Shown here in pieces: positions 20,642 to 32,233 of a stretch of 64,000 nucleotides of DNA; within the stretch, counting starts at the first letter, position 1; each line of letters opens with the position of its first letter. The stretch is from Spinacia oleracea. Lineage: Eukaryota > Streptophyta > Magnoliopsida > Caryophyllales > Amaranthaceae. The notes beneath the pieces are model-generated. The model was given only the letters and a program-made list of their open reading frames with translations, had not been told where the DNA came from and ran no database searches. Position numbers and translations under genes: made by a program. Where the stretch lies: contig NC_079489.1 of the NCBI RefSeq assembly GCF_020520425.1, forward strand, positions 93,848,810 through 93,912,809, read 5' to 3'.

Positions 20642-23600
20642 ATGTCCAATCGAGGAGAACATTCAGCCATCCGCAGTCGTTTAGGTGCACGTGGAGGTGG
20701 TCGTGAAGGTGGTCGTGGAGGTGGCCATGGAGCTGACCATGGAGCTGGCCGTGGAGGTACTACACGGGTGACCCAACCCTCACTGGATACCTACTTTGAT
20801 GATGACGAAACTCAAGGTGAATACTCTGAAGAGGTGGTACCTGATTCACAAGTAAATGAAGAAGCTGAGGATTCTGGAGTGGTTTGGATGGCACCGGGTG
20901 AACTTTGGTAAGATTTAGAGTTACATTTTAATTATTTTATCTCATGTATGAATTTTGTAAACTAACGTTACTTGTGTTATTTCCTATTCCACTATGTAAG
21001 GTTTGATCACAGTTCCATTTCGCGGGATATTACTAACGTCATCCAGAAATATTTCAAGAGTCCTTGGACGTGTTATACCAAAGTTGACAAGGATACAAAA
21101 GATCATTGGTTCACTCTGTTCAAGGTTTACACAATTTTATATCATGTAATGTATCACTTTTTATTTTTCAACTTTCTATAATTGTAACATAACAAAATAT
21201 CCTTCTTTTCTTTTCTTTTGTGTAGAGGACCTATAAATGGTTGCCTGAGTTTGATCACCTTGCTGTGCGTGATTACCATGCAAATGCATATAAACGGGTT
21301 AAGTACATCCACTACCAAATAACAAGAAAGAGTAATGGAAGGAAGCCAGATTGGATGTCTGAGAAAGTGCATGCAGATATGATGAAGCACGTGGATGATG
21401 ATGAATTCAAGAAAAGATCTGAGCAGGCTAAGAAAAATAGAAGAGGGGGTTCATTAACCAACAATGTTGAACCATCACATTTCCAAGGTTCCATTTCCAC
21501 AACTGAGGCTGCAAAGAAAATGGTAACTTTAATAATGTAACTAAATTTCATTTAACGTTGTTACTAATTTGATTATTCACAAAAATTACTTGTATAATTA
21601 GGCAAAGGAAAGTGGAGGTGTGATGCCTACAGCTGGTGACTTGTATTTGAAGACACACACGAAGGAAGTACCGGGTAAAGGGAAAGTCCCTTGTAGTAGC
21701 AAAGCAAAGCAAATCAAGGTAACTTACTATTATTCAAACAAAGCTTATGAAACACGTTTTAAGTTTAAAATCAGCCCTTAGTTCTTTTAGTTGAAAAATG
21801 GGAGCGAAAATGCCTTATTTGGTCAATATAGGTCCTATATCGATAAAATATGACTTAAATGTGCTTACATTGATTCGAATGAGTTTTAGGAAGATTGAAT
21901 ATGCCACACAAAACATGTAAATGGTTTGAAATGACAAGTTTGGTTCCTTAGCACAAAGTTGGGCGAGAAAATGACATTTTAGGCAAAATATGACCTATAA
22001 CGAACAAATAGGCCTTAGATGTGAGTAAACACATTTGAATGTGACTTAGCAAGTTCAAACAAAGCTTATGAAACACGTTTTAAGTTTAAAATCAGCCCTT
22101 AGTTCTTTTAGTTGAAAAATAGGAGCGAAAATGCCTTATTTGGTCAATATAGGTCCTATATCGATAAAATATGACTTAAATGGGCTTACATTGATTCGAA
22201 TGAGTTTTAGGAAGCTTGAATATGCCACACAAAACATGTAAATGGTTTGAAATGACAAGTTTGGTTCCTTAGCTCAAAGTTGGGCGAGAAAATGACATTT
22301 TAGACAAAATATGACCTATAACGAACAAATAGGCCTTAGATGTGAGTAAACACATTTGAATGTGACTTAGCAAGTTCAAACAAAGCTTATGAAACACGTT
22401 TTAAGTTTAAAATCAACCCTTAGTTCTTTTAGTTGAAAAATGGGAGCGAAAATGCCTTATTTGGTCAATATAGGTCCTATATCGACAAAATATGACTTAA
22501 ATGTGCTTACATTGATTCGAATGAGTTTTATAGAGCTTGAATATGCCACACAAAACATGTAAATGGTTTGAAATGATAAGTTTGGTTCCTTAGAACAAAG
22601 TTGGGCGAGAAAATGACATTTTAGGCAAAATATGACCTATAACGAACAAATAGGCCTTAGATGTGAGTAAACACATTTGAATGTGACTTAGCAAGTTCAA
22701 ACAAAGCTTATGAAACACGTTTTAAGTTTAAAATCAACCCTTAGTTCTTTTAGTTGAAAAATGGGAGCGAAAATGCCTTATTTGGTCGATATAGGTCCTA
22801 TATCGACAAAATATGACTTAAATGTGCTTACATTGATTCGAATGAGTTTTATAGAGCTTGAATATGCCACACAAAACATGTAAATGGTTTGAAATGACAA
22901 GTTTGGTTCCTTAGCACAAAGTTGGGCGAGAAAATGACATTTTAGGCAAAATATGACCTATAACGAACAAATAGGCCTTAGATGTGAGTAAACACATTTG
23001 AATGTGACTTAGCAAGTTCAAACAAAGCTTATGAAACACGTTTTAAGTTTAAAATCAACCCTTAGTTCTTTTAGTTGAAAAATGGGAGCGAAAATGCCTT
23101 ATTTGGTCGATATAGGTCCTATATCGACAAAATATGACTTAAATGTGCTTACATTGATTCGAATGAGTTTTATAGAGCTTGAATATGCCACCCAAAACAT
23201 GTAAATGGTTTGAAATGACAAGTTTGGTTCCTTAGCACAAAGTTGGGCGAGAAAATGACATTTTAGGCAAAATATGACCTATAACGAACAAATAGGCCTT
23301 AGATGTGAGTAAACACATTTGAATGTGACTTAGCAAGTTCAAACAAAGCTTATGAAACACGTTTTAAGTTTAAATGTGCTCCATTTAATATATTTTTTAT
23401 GCATGGGTGATAATCATTTTAATTCTTGTAGGAAAACTATGAAAAAAATGTTGCTGAATGTGTTGAAAAAGGCATTGCTAAAGATCCCAACCAAATCTAC
23501 TTTGAGACAGTAGGTGGGAGAAAGAAGGGAAAGGTCCCCGGGCTGGGTAGTGGAGCCTCTCTATACTTTGCACCATCTAGAAGGGGTGGTAGTTCTTCTA

Positions 23601-23968
23601 GCTCATACACCCCATCTATTTATTCTCAAATGTCATCTCGATTGGAAGAGACTCAACAACAGTCGACCCAAAAATCCATTGAGCTTGAAACAACAAAAAA
23701 TCAGATGTTAAAGGCTATGGAGGACGATCTACTTTTGAGGCAAAGGGAGAGAGAAGAAAGAGAAGCAGAGCGACTACAGCACCAAAGGGAGATGGAAAGG
23801 GAGAGACAAGAGAGAGAAAGGGAGAGACAAGAAAGAGAAGAACATGCCGCCCAAATGAAAAAGGCAATGGAGTCTTACGAGCGGATGTTCAGTCAGTGTA
23901 CTGGTTTTCCTTTCTCGCAGTCGCAGGACCCTCGAGATCCAACCGGAGGCGGGACACCTTTGTGTTAG
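20642..23968 (+). CDS. TNPA-like CACTA protein (plant transposase, Ptta/En/Spm type), five exons, 446 aa
   Basis: Exons 20642-20907, 21001-21124, 21226-21522, 21602-21718 and 23432-23968, all GT-AG and in frame to TAG. In En/Spm elements this second protein binds subterminal repeats and helps the transposase. The N-terminus is Arg/Gly-rich (residues ~10-40, GGGREGGRGGG). The middle (~90-320) resembles Transposase_24 (PF03004, from memory): RTYKWLPEFDHLAVRDYH, KRVKYIHYQITRKSNG, VRGRK-like FETVGGRKKGKVPG. The C-terminus (~330-425) is a highly charged Glu/Arg-rich coiled coil. Intron 4 is 1713 bases and filled by a 321-bp tandem array. No break is visible. Confidence 0.85.
21734..23374. repeat. 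321-bp tandem repeat, five full copies plus a partial, inside a TNPA intron
   Basis: The phrase tcaaacaaagcttatgaaa recurs at 21734, 22055, 22376, 22697, 23018 and 23339, each exactly 321 bases apart. Copies differ by a few substitutions and no indels that I noticed. Copies 3-5 share changes (e.g. tatagagcttg, atcaaccc) not in copy 1, so amplification was stepwise. The array fills nearly all of intron 4 of the TNPA-like gene. Confidence 0.95.
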
Positions 23969-24762
23969 GTAGTTAGTATTCTTGTATTAGTTTGAACTAG
24001 TTACAACTTTTCGTATTAACATGTTTGAACAACATTATGTGTATTATGAATCTTTGTTGTATGACTTTGAACATGTTTAATATTATAACATCGAGCAGGT
24101 TTCATACGATTTTACAGAATTTATATAAATTCGTATATATACAGGCATATATAATATTTAAAGGTACATATATAATATTTATACAGGCATATATAATATT
24201 TACAGGTACATATATAATATTTATACAGGTATATATGCGATTTTACAAAATTGGCTGCAAATGATATTTGCATAATTACCGACCGCAAAGGCAGTCACAA
24301 ATTTAGTGACCGCCACAAAAGCAGTCACTAATTTAGTGACCGCCCCCAAGGCAGTCACTAATTTAGTGACCGCCACAAAAGCAGTCACTAATTTAGTGAC
24401 CGCCACGAAGGCAGTCACTAAATTAGTAACCGCTACCAAAGCAGTCACTAAATTAGTGACCGCCAAGCGGTCGCTAATTTAGTGACCGTCAAGGCGGTCG
24501 CTAATTTAGCGACTGCTTTAGCGGTCACTAATTTAGTGACTGCTTTGGCGGTCACTAATTTAGTGACTGCTTAGGTGGCGGTCGCTAATCCTGTCGTTAA
24601 ATTTTAGCGACCGCCTTCCAGTTGGAGTTTCCTAAATTACCGTCCAGGTGAAAACTGACCACCATTTTGCGACCGCTGGCGGTCGCAAAATCTTTTACCA
24701 ACCGTTTTTCGCGTTTTACCAACCAATTTTAGCGGTTGGTAATTAATCAATTTCTTGTAGTG
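23969..24762 (+). repeat. 3' region and subterminal repeats of CACTA-1
   Basis: After the stop codon is an AT-rich 3' end with four to five ~30-base repeats of acaggcatatataatattt (24140-24235). From 24270 a long run of gtgaccgcc and gcagtcactaattta units follows, about 30 bases each, then inverted copies of the same words, ending in ttcttgtagtg. The 3' subterminal array is longer than the 5' one. Confidence 0.85.
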
Positions 24763-24767
24763 AGTGT

Positions 24768-25856
24768 TCATTGTAGGGTTTGAGCTGGTTGATGGATGGC
24801 TGGTGCGAACTTTTGGCATTTCTCGCATTTCCTTGCCATCTGCTTTGCCTCGGAAACCATAGTGGGCCACCAGTATCCGGCCCGAAGGGATTTATGTGCC
24901 AATGTCCTGCCTCCGATGTGGTTTCCGCATATCCCGAGGTGGATTTCTCTTAGGATGTAGTCAGCGTCTGTTGGACCCACACATTTTAGCAGCGGAGCGG
25001 AGAATGATTTCCTCATGAGCTCTCCTTCGGCTCTGATGATGAACCACTTGTTGAATCTTTTCAGTTTTCTCGCCTGCAGCTTATCCTCGGGAAATTCTCC
25101 CCTTTCTTTGTATGCAAATACTGCGTCCATCCAGCTGGGTTCGGTACGTAAGCTGCATACTGTGGTGGGTAGCAAGTCAATGCTTCTCTCTTGGTGAACT
25201 TCCACGTGGACCGACCTGTTTAGGTCAATGAGTGTTGAGCTTGCGAGTTTTGACAGTGCGTCTGCTTGCGTGTTTTGTCCTCGGGGGATGAGAATGACTT
25301 CAAAGGATCTTAACTTTGACGTTAAGGATTTAATTTTTGCTAAGTAAGCTGTCATGCTGGGCCATTTGGCCTCATACTCCCCTCGGATCTGGTTGGCTAC
25401 AAGCTGGGAATCAGTTTTGAGGCAAACATGCTCGGCCTCCAGGGATAAGCAAAGCTCTATCCCTGCGATTGCGGCCTCATATTCGGCCTCGTTGTTAGTT
25501 GCTTTGAAGCCGAACTTCAATGCATACTCTATGCTTTTCCCCGTCGGGGGGATTAGTACAACTCCTGCTCCTGAGCCGTTTACTGTGGAAGATCCGTCAG
25601 TGAAGACCTCCCAAGTGCTTTTCGTATCATCCAGCATTTCCTGGTATGAGCACTCGGCTAAGAAGTCTGCCAACGCTTGTGCTTTGATTGCTGTCCTCGG
25701 CTGATATTTGATGCCGAACTCTGATAGTTCGAAGGCCCAGGCAGCCAGTCTTCCTGACCTCTCTATTTTGTCGAGTACTTTCTCGAGTGGTTGGTCAGTT
25801 AGTACTGTGATCTGGTGGGAGTCGAAGTATGGCCTCAGTTTTCGTGCAGCTACCAC
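24768..25856 (-). pseudogene. Tat pol, second part: end of RNase H, second RNase H, integrase zinc finger
   Basis: This frame continues pol after a frameshift near 25850. Residues ~1-70 finish the first RNase H (TVLTDQPLEKV, LADFLAEC). Residues ~78-210 are a second, archaeal-like RNase H (WEVFTDGSS, NNEAEYEAAIAGIELC, KTDSQLVANQI), a mark of the Tat clade. After a linker comes the integrase zinc finger (~305-355: IHLGICGNHIGGRTLAHK, then CEKCQKFAP). The frame ends in TGA at 24768-24770, just outside the CACTA end and its AGT duplication. This stop is therefore part of the Tat sequence, not of the transposon. Confidence 0.88.
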
Positions 25857-28800
25857 GTACTACTGCATATGCGACTTTCTCGATGAGCGGGTACCGGGTT
25901 TCGGCCCCTGTGAGTGTTCGGCTGGTGAAGTAGATTGGTTGTTGCTTCTTCTCTTCTTCCCGAAGAAGCACTGCGCTGACGGTTCCAGGGCTAACTGCGA
26001 CATATAGGTACAGGGTTTCCCCCTCCTTTGGTCTGGCCAGTGTCGGCAGTTGAGCTAGGTGGGCTCTGAGTTGCTGAAAAGCTTCTCTTTGCTCCTGTTC
26101 CCATATCAGTTCGGGATCCACCTTCCTCGGGACCCCCTTTTTCTTGACTGGTTCTGCTTCTCCTCCGGGGGGGTTCTTTGGTTTCAGTGCTTTGAAGAAG
26201 GGGGCTCCTTTGTCCGAAGCTTTTGATATGAACCTTGTTAGTGCGGCTAACCTGCCGGTTAGCCTCTGCACATCTCTTTTGGTCTTCGGCTCGGGTAAAT
26301 CCAATGCCGCTTGGACTTTGTCTGGGTTCGCGTCAATTCCTCTTTCGCTCACCATGAATCCAAGGAACTTCCCTGACTTCACCCCGAAGACGCATTTTTT
26401 CGGGTTCAGCTTCATGCTGTATTTCCTCAGATTTCCGAAGGTCTCTGCCAAGTCTTTGACATGGTCTTCCTCCTTGATGCTTTTTACGATGGAGTCATCC
26501 ACATAGACCTCCACATTCCTCCCTTTCTGGTCGGCGAAGACATGATCAACTAGCCTCTGGTAGGTGGCTCCGGCATTTTTCAAGCCGAAAGGCATCATTT
26601 TGTAGTTGAACACTCCTGCACTTGTGACGAATGCTGTCTTTGCCCTGTCGTCGGGGTGCATGAACACTTGGTGGTAGCCTGAAAAGGCATCCATGAAGCT
26701 GAGCAGTGCATGGCCGCTGGTGGAGTCCACCAATTGATCTATCCTTGGCAGGGGATAGCAGTCTTTGGGGCAGGCTCGGTTCAGATCTGTGAAATCCACG
26801 CACATTCGCCATGAGCCGTTCGCTTTTTTGACCATCACCACGTTGGCCAGCCACTTCGGATACATGCATGGTTCGATGAATCCGGCCTCTTGCAACTTTT
26901 TCACCTCCTCAGCGATGGCTTTGTTTTTCTCCGAGGAGTAATTCCTCTTTTTTTGCTTGATTGGCCGAGCTTCAGCGTTGACGTCCAGCTTGTGACAAAT
27001 CAGCTTCGGATTTATCCCTGGCATATCTGCTGCTGACCATGCAAAGATGTCTTTGTGATCCCTGAGTAGTCGGATCAAATCGATTCGGAGCCCCGAGCTT
27101 AGGCCCTTCCCTATTCGGACGCTCCTGTCTGAATCTTCTTCGAGGAAGATATCCTCCATTTCTTGATCTGGTTCGGGAGATAGGGTTTCGGGGCGGGCAT
27201 CAACTTCCGCGGGAGATAAGCTGCTCGTGCTTGCTCTTCTCCTTTTTGCCTCGCTTTCCTCTCCCGTAGCTCCTTTTTCTTCCTCGGGGCCGTCCCCTAG
27301 TTTGGGCTTTCGGACAGCAGTGTGGCAGGTTCTTCTCGCCACTTCTTGATCACCTCTAATCCGCTCGGCGAACCCTGCGTCCGAAACGTATATCATCAGC
27401 TGATGGTATGTGGAGGGGACTGCTTGCATCTTGTGGATCATGGTTCTTCCCATGATTACGTTGTATACGGAATCGCAATCCATCACCAAAAATTCGTCCC
27501 GAAGGGTTTTTGCTGCTTGGCCTTCACCCACCGTGACTGGCAGGGTGATCTTTCCTCGGGGGATAGCTGCGGATCCGTTGAATCCGATCAGAGGATAACT
27601 GACTTTCGTCAGTGCTTCCTCTGATTCTTCGAGGATCAGCTGCTCGAAGCAGTTTCTGAAGATGATATTGACGGCACTTCCTCCGTCGACTAACACCCGA
27701 TGTACGTTGTGGTTATTGAGGTCCATGGAAATGACTAGAGGATCGTCATGTTTGTACTGGACTCCGAAACAATCATCGGCAGTGAAGGTCATGTTTGGGG
27801 GGTGTGGCTGGTTGTCTCCCACCGCGCTGAAGTTGACCCGATGGGAGAGGGCTCTTAGGTGTTTCTTGCTGGCCTGGCCAGACTTCTGCCCCCCGAACAC
27901 CACCAGGATGTCGTTTTTCTTGTGTCCTGTTGCTTCGTAGACCCTCTTCTGGGGTTGCTCGTGTTGTTTGCCACTGGCGGCCTTTTCTTTTTCCTCCCTT
28001 CGGTCTAACAAGTACTGTTTCAGGTAGCCTCGGCGAACGAGGTCCTCAATGTTGTCTTTCAGCGAGTTGCATTCTTCGGTGTGGTGACCGAAGTCATCAT
28101 GAAACTCGCACCACTTGTTCTTGTTTCTCCGAGCTGGGTTGGACTTGAGCTTCCCCGGTAGTTTCCACTTTTCATCATTTCTGGTGAGGCTAAAGATTTC
28201 TTTTCGGGGCAGAGTCAGTGGAGTGTAGTTAGTGTATCTGGGTTGAAGTTCGCCCCTTCTCCCGTCTTTCTTCGGGCTCATCTCTCTAGCTCCTACTTTC
28301 TCCTTCCCTTTCCTTGAGCCGCCCTCGGGCTTGCTCTGGGTATTCTTTGTGTCTCTCGGATCCGACGATCCTTTCAATCTTGCAGCGGCCTTGTTGAACT
28401 CTTCGGTTCTGATGAACGCATCGGCCATTTGGAGTACGTCAGCTATTTTGGAGGGGTTCTTCATTGAGAGTTCGTCACGGAATTTCCCTTCCTGGAGCGC
28501 GTGCTTCAAGGCGAAGATGGCCACGTCTGGCTGCAAGTTTGGTATGTTTGTTGATTCCTTCATGAATCTGGCCATGAATTCTCTTAGACTTTCATCTCTT
28601 TCTTGTTGGATTGAGGTCAGTTCTGCTGTGGTTCGCTCGGGGCGATTGTTGCTCACGAACTGTGTGCAGAATCTCTTTTTCAGCTTTTTCCAGCTCTTGA
28701 TCGATCCCTTCGGCAGCGATCTAAACCACTCTCCCGCCACTCCGGTTAGCGTGGTTGGAAAATATTTACACCAACATGCTTCGGAGTAGGGACTCAAGAA

Positions 28801-29634
28801 CATTTGCTGCTCGTAGGAGATGACATGATCCCTCGGATCTGTGATTCCGCTATAGGTTAGGTGTGCTGGCAGTCTTACCTTCGGTATTTCTTCCATGATC
28901 AGCTCGTCCGAGAAAGGGGATGACGTGGGAGTCATGATTCTTTTCCCGAGTCTAGCCCTGATGCCTTCGTTTGCCGAGGTTCTGTGATTAGAACGTTCGG
29001 GCGTACGAAGGGGACTAGGGGTTCGATCATGCCTCCTGTCTCTTCTTCTTTCTCGGCTACTGACCTCGGGTCGTTCGCCAGATCTGCTTGACTCACCTAC
29101 CCCGAGTCTCGTATGGATCGAAGGTCTTAACCTTGAGTGGACCGAGGGCCTCAACCTGCTGAGCACCGAGCTTCGGATCCGAGTGTTACGAGTAGTCGAT
29201 TCGCTTTGGAGAGCTGTTGGAGTAGGCGATGGTCTTGCAAACCAATCTGGCTGTTGTTGTGCCCTTTTTTGGGTGTCCCACGTGCTTTCCATCCATCTCG
29301 ACGTCAAGTGTGTTCCTGTCAAGGGGAGGAGCTCTCTTTCGGGTATGGACACTTCTACACTGGGCTGTTCGTTCAGCCTTCGCCTGGTCCTCCTCTCTTC
29401 TCTGCGGTCCTTTGCCAATCCTTGCTGCTTCTCATTGAAGAGGAAGTTTTGCATGATGGTCATGGCCGCAGTGAGCTCTTCCCTAGTTGGAATCGGAGGT
29501 CCTGCGTTTGTGGCGGTCGTAGCTCTGCTTGGCTGTGACCTCGCCATCGATTGAGGGTGCTCCTCTTGGTCAGATTCTGAATCTGACCGCACCATCATAT
29601 CGTCATCATTGTTGTTAATAACATCATTAACCAT
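25795..29634 (-). pseudogene. Tat gag-protease-reverse transcriptase-RNase H (1279-codon open part)
   Basis: I take the ATG at 29634 as the gag start; the open frame runs upstream into the LTR but that part spans the primer site. Domains by residue: gag (retrotransposon gag type) ~245-400 with RLPAHLTYSGITDPRDH; a zinc-binding CEFHDDFGHHTEEC at ~509; protease with VLVDGGSAVNII at ~647 (Asp-Gly-Gly where many have Asp-Thr/Ser-Gly, common in this clade as I recall); reverse transcriptase ~880-1110 with FMDAFSGYHQ and the YVDD active site at ~1044; then the first RNase H (LYLYVAVSPGTVSAVLL). Gag and pol share one frame. A frameshift near 25850-25860 cuts the RNase H. It would act in virus-like particles, copying element RNA to DNA. 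Confidence 0.9.
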
Positions 29635-29683
29635 TTTTGCGGAAAGAGGTGATTGATGTCTTTCAAAGGCTTTGAAGTGTTCT

Positions 29684-29701
29684 TCCCCACAGACGGCGCC
29701 A
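29684..29701 (-). promoter_or_regulatory. Primer-binding site of the Tat element
   Basis: Two to three bases inside the 5' LTR the minus strand reads TGGCGCCGTCTGTGGGG, starting with TGG as tRNA-primed sites do. I do not assign the tRNA. Confidence 0.7.
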
Positions 29702-29704
29702 AAT

Positions 29705-30130
29705 TGTTCCGGTGTTGTAAAGATGGAAACAATGGGCTTCGAATGAAGGCCCTTTCGTATGTGTTGAAGATCTTGCTTGTTTGAATGAGTAGAGTCCGAA
29801 TTCACCTGCACAAGAGCAAAGTCACTAGCCTCGGGGGTGTTTCCGAGGAAAGCCCCTCCGATGCCTAAGTAAGAACGATGCTCGGATTCTAGAGAGAAGT
29901 TCTTTAGAAGAGTAGTCTTAAGGCGATGAATTGGACGTACCTTGAGGTGTGAGCCTTGGCGGCCTATTTATAGTGTTTGCATAATAAATGCCCATAGGTC
30001 ATTTATTGCTATTGGGCCTTGGGCCTTGATGGATGGCTGACTAGCCATTGGTAGGTTTGATGCTGCTTGTTTAGAGCCATTGGGCTTTGGACTTAGTGGC
30101 CCAATTGAGAATCAATTGGGAGCCCAAACA
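29705..30130 (-). repeat. 5' LTR of the Tat element
   Basis: 426 bp, plus-strand ends TGTTCCGGTG and GCCCAAACA, followed by the GTATT duplication. Four substitutions separate it from the other LTR. A TATA-like ctataaata on the minus strand (plus ggcctatttatagtg, near 29965) probably drives the genomic RNA. Confidence 0.93.
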
Positions 30131-30135
30131 GTATT

Positions 30136-30813
30136 TATAGATGGGATTTAAGAAATAGTTGTAGTGTAAGTAGCTTAGCCTTATTCATTTTACGACTCTT
30201 CGACTCCCTCTCACTTTTTACATCCGGATATCCTAATTTACTTGGATTTTTTTTTGTGTGTGTTATATATATACAGTATATTATAATAAACAAATTGCAT
30301 TTTATAAACTAAGAGATAGATTATATAAGTCAAATTTCTTTGGTAGTCATCATTACTTGTACCGTGTAATGAGTTGAAAAGAGTTGCATGCTCGTGTTGG
30401 ATACCGTCAAAGTAGCTGTACCCCTTTTTCTTTTGTCTTAGGCGTGTAGGTCTAGTAGTAGACTAGTAGAGTAGATCTATAGTCTAACCATTTAAGGCTA
30501 GGGGTGTGCAATTGGAAAAACTTTGAAAAAAGTGTTAATGTTTATTATTATGATTATTATTATTTTACGATTACTCTTAATAAAAGATTTGATATTATAA
30601 GCCTAACCTAAAAATTCAACTTGCATAGGCTAAAATTTTTTGATCAAATTATCACTGCAATAGTTGATGGAAATTCGGGTCAATGAGTCAAGTTTTGGGT
30701 TTGATTTAGATCGAGTTAAAAGTGTATTTAGTAAAGCCGAGTCTAACTAACTTTGATCAAGTCGGATTTGGATTGACTCGAACTCTTGGTTGAATTGAGT
30801 AACCATTTATCTT
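30136..30813. other. Unassigned sequence between Tat element and solo LTR
   Basis: Right flank of the Tat insertion. AT-rich, with no reading frame or repeat I can name. A run near 30660-30800 repeats gagt/gatt words (tttgggtttgatttagatcg) without clear periodicity. Confidence 0.3.
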
Positions 30814-30818
30814 CTTAT

Positions 30819-32228
30819 TGAAGGAAATAATGCCCTTGGTCCAAATATGCATTTAATGTTAAGTCTAATAAATGCGGTTCAGTATTAATTATACAAGTTA
30901 AATAATTCAGTGAGATCAAGTGAACTGTATGCCTAGCTAGTGGCCGCTTCAGTTCAAGTGGAATTAATAATATTAATCCACAACTTACTCTTGACTGAAC
31001 CCGTAGGGTCACACAAATAGTACGTAAACGGATCAAGTATTTAATGGAATTAACTACTCCATCTATGGATATTCGGAATCGACGAATCTTGGTTCCAGTG
31101 GGAGCTGAGATCGTCAAAGGCAAATTATGAATACTCCGGAAACGATGATATTGCCGGAAACGGAAATATGGATCGTATCGGAAATATAAATATTATCCAA
31201 GTCGTAGATGTTGCCGGAAACGGAAACATGGTACGTATCGGAAAATACTATCGGGAATGGAAATATTGCCGGAATCTGAAATATTGCCGGAAACGGAAAT
31301 ATTGTCGGAATCGGAAATATTATCGGAATCGGAAAATAATTTCGGAAACGGAAATATTAAATATTTGTTCGAAACGGAAATTTATTCCGGAATCGGAAAT
31401 ATTAAATATTGTTGGTATCGGAAATAAATTCCGGAATCGGAAAATTAATCGAAAGCGCGACGTACGAAATAAACATCGGACGAGCTTGCTAGACGCAAGG
31501 CCCAACACGAAGCTAGGCCCAACGCCCAGCGAAGCCCGCGCGCACAAGCACATAGGCGCATCCCTCTACGACCAAGCAAGCAAGCCCAGCCAAGCGAGAA
31601 GCAAGGCCAGGCCCGCGAGCAAGGCCAGCAAGCTGGCGCGCCCTTCGTGGGCTGCGATCAGTTGTTTTGCCGAGCTCAGCGCGCGCGCACAACGCCCTTT
31701 GTGGGTTGTGCGTGTGTGTTTATGTTTGTGTACGAAGCCTTGATCAATTAGGATTCCTTTAGATTAAATTCCTATATCTACTAGAAATTAGGTGATTGAA
31801 TTTAAGTTAAATTCAGTTTACCTAAATTGATTCCTAGTAGGATTCTAGAATCCGATTTCCCTACCCTATAAATAGGTGATCATATTCACAATTTATGGAC
31901 AATCTAATTCAAGTATTCATATAAGTTTTAGGCTTAAAACTCAGATTTTTATTTGCTATGAAATCCGAAAAATTACATAGAACCTTAGGTGTAATTCTAG
32001 TTAATTAAATCTAAGGCGGATCCGAGCGTACTGTGGACTATCTACGGAGGGACGACATTTGGAGTCATAGGCTTGTTCTTGTTCGGTTCGGGCGCAGCTA
32101 GAGAGGGCACGCTACAAAGTGTATGTGTAGTAAATTATGCTAATTGTTATGTGGCAATTAATTTGGATTCCTGGCTTTATGGTTTTTCCGCATGATTTAT
32201 ATTCAATTATACGTATCATAACCTAACA
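30819..32228 (+). mobile_element. Solo LTR of the window-end family, 1410 bp, duplication CTTAT
   Basis: Perfect 5-base duplications CTTAT lie at 30814-30818 and 32229-32233. Ends are TGAAGGAAATAATGCCC and CATAACCTAACA, the same as at 822-2190 and, reversed, 60697-62104. It has the CGGAAA repeat tract (31130-31450), a GC-rich variable tract (31490-31720) and a TATA box near 31865. There is no internal region, so the element recombined down to one LTR. It differs visibly from the other two copies in the GC-rich tract and in the last third, so it is older or a different subfamily. Confidence 0.92.
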
Positions 32229-32233
32229 CTTAT

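Larger units (their letters stand above)
14778..24762 (+). mobile_element. Complete CACTA (En/Spm) DNA transposon, 9985 bp, duplication AGT
   Basis: The element starts CACTACAAGAAA and ends with the inverse, TTTCTTGTAGTG. The 3-base duplication AGT is at 14775-14777 and 24763-24765. It splits the integrase frame of the Tat element. Both ends carry subterminal repeats built on ccgaccgc / gcggttggta. Inside are a four-exon TNP2 transposase gene (16641-20272) and a five-exon TNPA-like gene (20642-23968), both open throughout in my splice models. With intact ends, duplication and both genes, this copy may be autonomous. Confidence 0.95.
8548..30130 (-). mobile_element. Full-length Tat-lineage Ty3/gypsy retrotransposon (21.6 kb including a nested 10-kb CACTA)
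   Basis: Identical five-base duplications GTATT flank it at 8543-8547 and 30131-30135. Both LTRs are exactly 426 bp and differ by four substitutions. On the minus strand the order is 5' LTR, primer-binding site, gag, protease, reverse transcriptase, RNase H, a second RNase H, integrase, a tandem-repeat spacer, the region holding an antisense gene, polypurine tract, 3' LTR. Two RNase H domains plus an extra antisense ORF beyond integrase are known marks of the Tat clade (Retand/Ogre relatives). Without the nested CACTA the element is about 11.6 kb. Frameshifts and a stop in pol make this copy non-autonomous as sequenced. Confidence 0.93.

Noticed and set aside
29634-29811. Gag starting inside the LTR
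   Set aside because: The frame is open upstream of 29634 but crosses the primer-binding site and LTR; the ATG at 29634 is the first plausible start in the internal region.
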